Assembly (NCBI RefSeq): GCF_011044175.1
Contig: NZ_CP049057.1
Coordinates: 511,501 to 575,500 of the forward strand
From: Rasiella rasia
GTDB taxonomy: Bacteria; Bacteroidota; Bacteroidia; Flavobacteriales; Flavobacteriaceae
Reading direction: 5' to 3'
Length of the DNA stretch: 64,000 nt
Every line of letters begins with the position of its first letter. Within the stretch, counting starts at the first letter, position 1. Made by a program: the position numbers and the translations under genes. Of the stretch, positions 61,999 to 64,000 are shown one piece after another. The notes under the pieces are model-generated. The model had not been told where the DNA came from. It made no database searches and saw only the letters and a list, made by a program, of their open reading frames with translations.

Positions 61999-64000
61999 TT
62001 ATTCGTTTTCTTCGGTTTGTGTATCATCGTTTTCAAGAGTCGTGCCATTTTCTTCAGCGCTGTCTTCTCCAGCTTCTGATATAGGCTTTGTAATTACATT
62101 TCCATCTTCGTCTAGCTCTACATCATCATCGTCGTTCATTACCTTAGCCACGGCAGCAATAGAATCGTCTTCTCTTACTTTAATAAGACGAACGCCTTGC
62201 GTTGCACGCCCCATTACACGTAAATCTTCTACCGCCATTCTAATTGCAATACCCGACTTATTGATAATCATTAAGCCATCGTTGTCGGTTACATTCTTAA
62301 TAGCCACTAAGTTACCTGTTTTTTCGGTAATACTAATGGTTTTCACACCTTTACCGCCACGGTTGGTAATTCTATATTCTTCAATACTAGAACGCTTTCC
62401 GTAGCCATTTTCAGACACTACTAAGATATCAGACTCGCTATCGTTAATCGCAACCATACCCACCACTTCGTCATTTTCATTTCCTAGTCTTATACCGCGA
62501 ACTCCAGAAGCATTTCTACCCATAGGCCTTGTTTTCTCTTCTTCAAAGCGAATGGCTTTACCAGATTTAACAGCTAGCATTACCTGGCTATCGCCTGTGG
62601 TAAGTTTAGCCTCTAACAGCATATCGTCTTCCTTAATAGTGATGGCGTTAATACCGTTGGTACGCGGACGTGAATACTGCTCAAGCGGAGTTTTCTTCAC
62701 TTGGCCTTTTTGAGTAGCCATAATTACGTAATGACTATTTATGTATTCTTCATCTTTAAGGTCTTGCGTACAAATAAACGCTTTCACCTTATCGTCTGGC
62801 TCTATATTAATAAGGTTTTGAATTGCACGTCCTTTCGAAGTTTTACTTCCTTCTGGGATTTCAAATACGCGCATCCAGAAACATTTTCCTTTTTGCGTAA
62901 AGAACAACATATATTGGTGGTTGGTACCCACAAATAGATGCTCTAAGAAGTCTTCGTTTCGGGTAGCCGAAGCTTTTTGCCCAACCCCTCCTCTATTTTG
63001 TTCTTTGTATTCGGTAAGTGAAGTACGTTTAATATACCCCGCATGAGAAATAGTAATTACTACCTGCTCATCTGCTATCAAGTCGGTAATACTTACATCG
63101 CCACCAGCATATTCTATGGTAGAACGACGCTCATCACCATACTTTTCTTTAATTTCTTGCAATTCATCTTTAATGATTTGCATTCTACGCTCTTTATTAG
63201 CAAGAATGTCTTTGTAATCATTAATAGTATTCATTAACTCTTCGTACTCAGAACGTAGCTTGTCTTGCTCTAGACCTGTTAACTGGCGCAAACGCATTTC
63301 TACAATGGCCTTTGCTTGTATTTCAGACAACTTAAAGGTCTCCATCAATTTCTCGCGGGCTTCATCTGCATTTGCAGACGCTCTAATAAGCGCAATTACT
63401 TCATCTATATTATCTGAAGCAATTATTAGTCCTTCAAGAATATGAGCACGTTCTTCTGCTTTTCTTAATAAGTACTCTGTACGACGCGTTACTACTTCGT
63501 GTCTGTGCTCTACAAAGTAGTGAATCATTTCTTTAAGATTCAGCAAACGCGGACGCCCATTTACAAGCGCAATATTATTAACACTAAAACTAGATTGTAG
63601 CTCGCTATACTTATATAATGTATTTAAAACGATATTTGGAATGGCGTCACGTTTCAGAATGTAAACAATACGCATCCCGTTACGATCACTCTCGTCGCGA
63701 ATGTTGCTAATGCCTTCAATCTTTTTGTCATTCACCATGTCGGCCGTCTTCTTAATCATGTTAGCCTTATTCACCTGGTAGGGAATTTCAGTAACAACAA
63801 TACATTCACGTCCGTTTACTTCTTCAAAACCTGCTTTGGCACGCATTACTACACGCCCACGACCTGTATGAAATGCATCGCGAACACCTTCATAGCCATA
63901 AATAACACCGCCCGTAGGGAAATCTGGTGCTTTTACATGCTGCATTAAGCCGTCTATGTCTATGTCGTTATCCTCTATGTACGCAATTGTTCCGTCTATT
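61999..64000 (-). CDS. gyrA: DNA gyrase subunit A (5' part beyond window)
   Basis: About 667 visible codons; the frame is open through the window end (TIAYIEDNDIDIDGLMQHVK before the first internal ATG), so the N-terminal catalytic Tyr part is outside. Visible: PDFPTGGVIYG, the coiled coil and tower (EMRLRQLTGLEQDKLRSEY), then the beta-pinwheel C-terminal domain with repeated GYIKRTSLTEY, GKCFWMRVFEI, GYGKRSSIEEY units. The GyrA-box position reads QNRGGVG instead of the usual QRRGGKG. A long acidic tail (about 35 residues rich in D/E) closes the protein. Confidence 0.95.
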   Translation of the reverse strand, partial: IDGTIAYIEDNDIDIDGLMQHVKAPDFPTGGVIYGYEGVRDAFHTGRGRVVMRAKAGFEEVNGRECIVVTEIPYQVNKANMIKKTADMVNDKKIEGISNIRDESDRNGMRIVYILKRDAIPNIVLNTLYKYSELQSSFSVNNIALVNGRPRLLNLKEMIHYFVEHRHEVVTRRTEYLLRKAEERAHILEGLIIASDNIDEVIALIRASANADEAREKLMETFKLSEIQAKAIVEMRLRQLTGLEQDKLRSEYEELMNTINDYKDILANKERRMQIIKDELQEIKEKYGDERRSTIEYAGGDVSITDLIADEQVVITISHAGYIKRTSLTEYKEQNRGGVGQKASATRNEDFLEHLFVGTNHQYMLFFTQKGKCFWMRVFEIPEGSKTSKGRAIQNLINIEPDDKVKAFICTQDLKDEEYINSHYVIMATQKGQVKKTPLEQYSRPRTNGINAITIKEDDMLLEAKLTTGDSQVMLAVKSGKAIRFEEEKTRPMGRNASGVRGIRLGNENDEVVGMVAINDSESDILVVSENGYGKRSSIEEYRITNRGGKGVKTISITEKTGNLVAIKNVTDNDGLMIINKSGIAIRMAVEDLRVMGRATQGVRLIKVREDDSIAAVAKVMNDDDDVELDEDGNVITKPISEAGEDSAEENGTTLENDDTQTEENE

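Overview
The window looks like a chromosome segment of a marine-type Flavobacteriaceae bacterium (Bacteroidota). Supporting signs are low G+C (roughly 36-37% by eye), two large secreted proteins with C-terminal type IX secretion sorting domains, a SigA-type factor without region 1.1, Bacteroidota -7 promoter boxes (TAnnTTTG) before many genes, weak or absent Shine-Dalgarno sequences, several TTG starts, and a fused histidine operon of the Bacteroidota type. Coding density is high. I see no prophage, insertion sequence or CRISPR array.

Layout. 1-8.3 kb: end of a sortilin-like beta-propeller protein, small envelope proteins, rlmF, a BNR-repeat secreted protein, an orphan ExbD, a pseudouridine synthase, and an XRE regulator/4-TM operon with a phased operator. 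8.3-20 kb: an M14 carboxypeptidase operon, rpoD, three unrelated-length MscS channels, an OmpA lipoprotein, an SDR, a VanX-like dipeptidase and a DUF72 gene with a large inverted repeat over its promoter. 20-32.8 kb: a LolA-like lipoprotein carrier, a full-length paralogue of the first gene, an aldehyde dehydrogenase, an OmpA barrel protein, tandem 4-TM paralogues, corA, and a LytTR regulator followed by a serine hydrolase with candidate LytTR sites. 32.8-40.1 kb: the complete operon hisG-D-C-B-H-A-F-IE on the minus strand, preceded by a His-rich leader peptide and a terminator. 40.3-44 kb: an OmpA/HhH-membrane/Na+-solute symporter/RidA operon. 44-55 kb: tamB, then a plus-strand run of housekeeping genes (tsaD, TfoX-N, rsmE, DUF4159, TrmH, AI-2E transporter, THUMP-like methyltransferase). 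55-55.8 kb: tRNA-Ser, tRNA-Pro and tRNA-Arg, followed by 163-bp tandem repeats that each restart with the 3' end of tRNA-Arg. 55.9-64 kb: a DUF3124 lipoprotein, a 7TM-HD phosphodiesterase, thiolase, an NlpC/P60 peptidase, and gyrA (cut by the window edge) with a downstream TPR gene.

The most interesting signals lie outside the genes. They are (1) a 9-bp word, TTTCCGAAG, found about 17 times on both strands and in every reading frame, often extended to ACGATTTCCGAAG; (2) the histidine leader peptide/attenuator; (3) 21-bp phased operators at the XRE operon and between the LytTR gene and the serine hydrolase; (4) an 11-bp-arm inverted repeat around the DUF72 promoter; and (5) the tRNA-Arg tandem repeats. 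All counts and matches were made by eye and should be recomputed.
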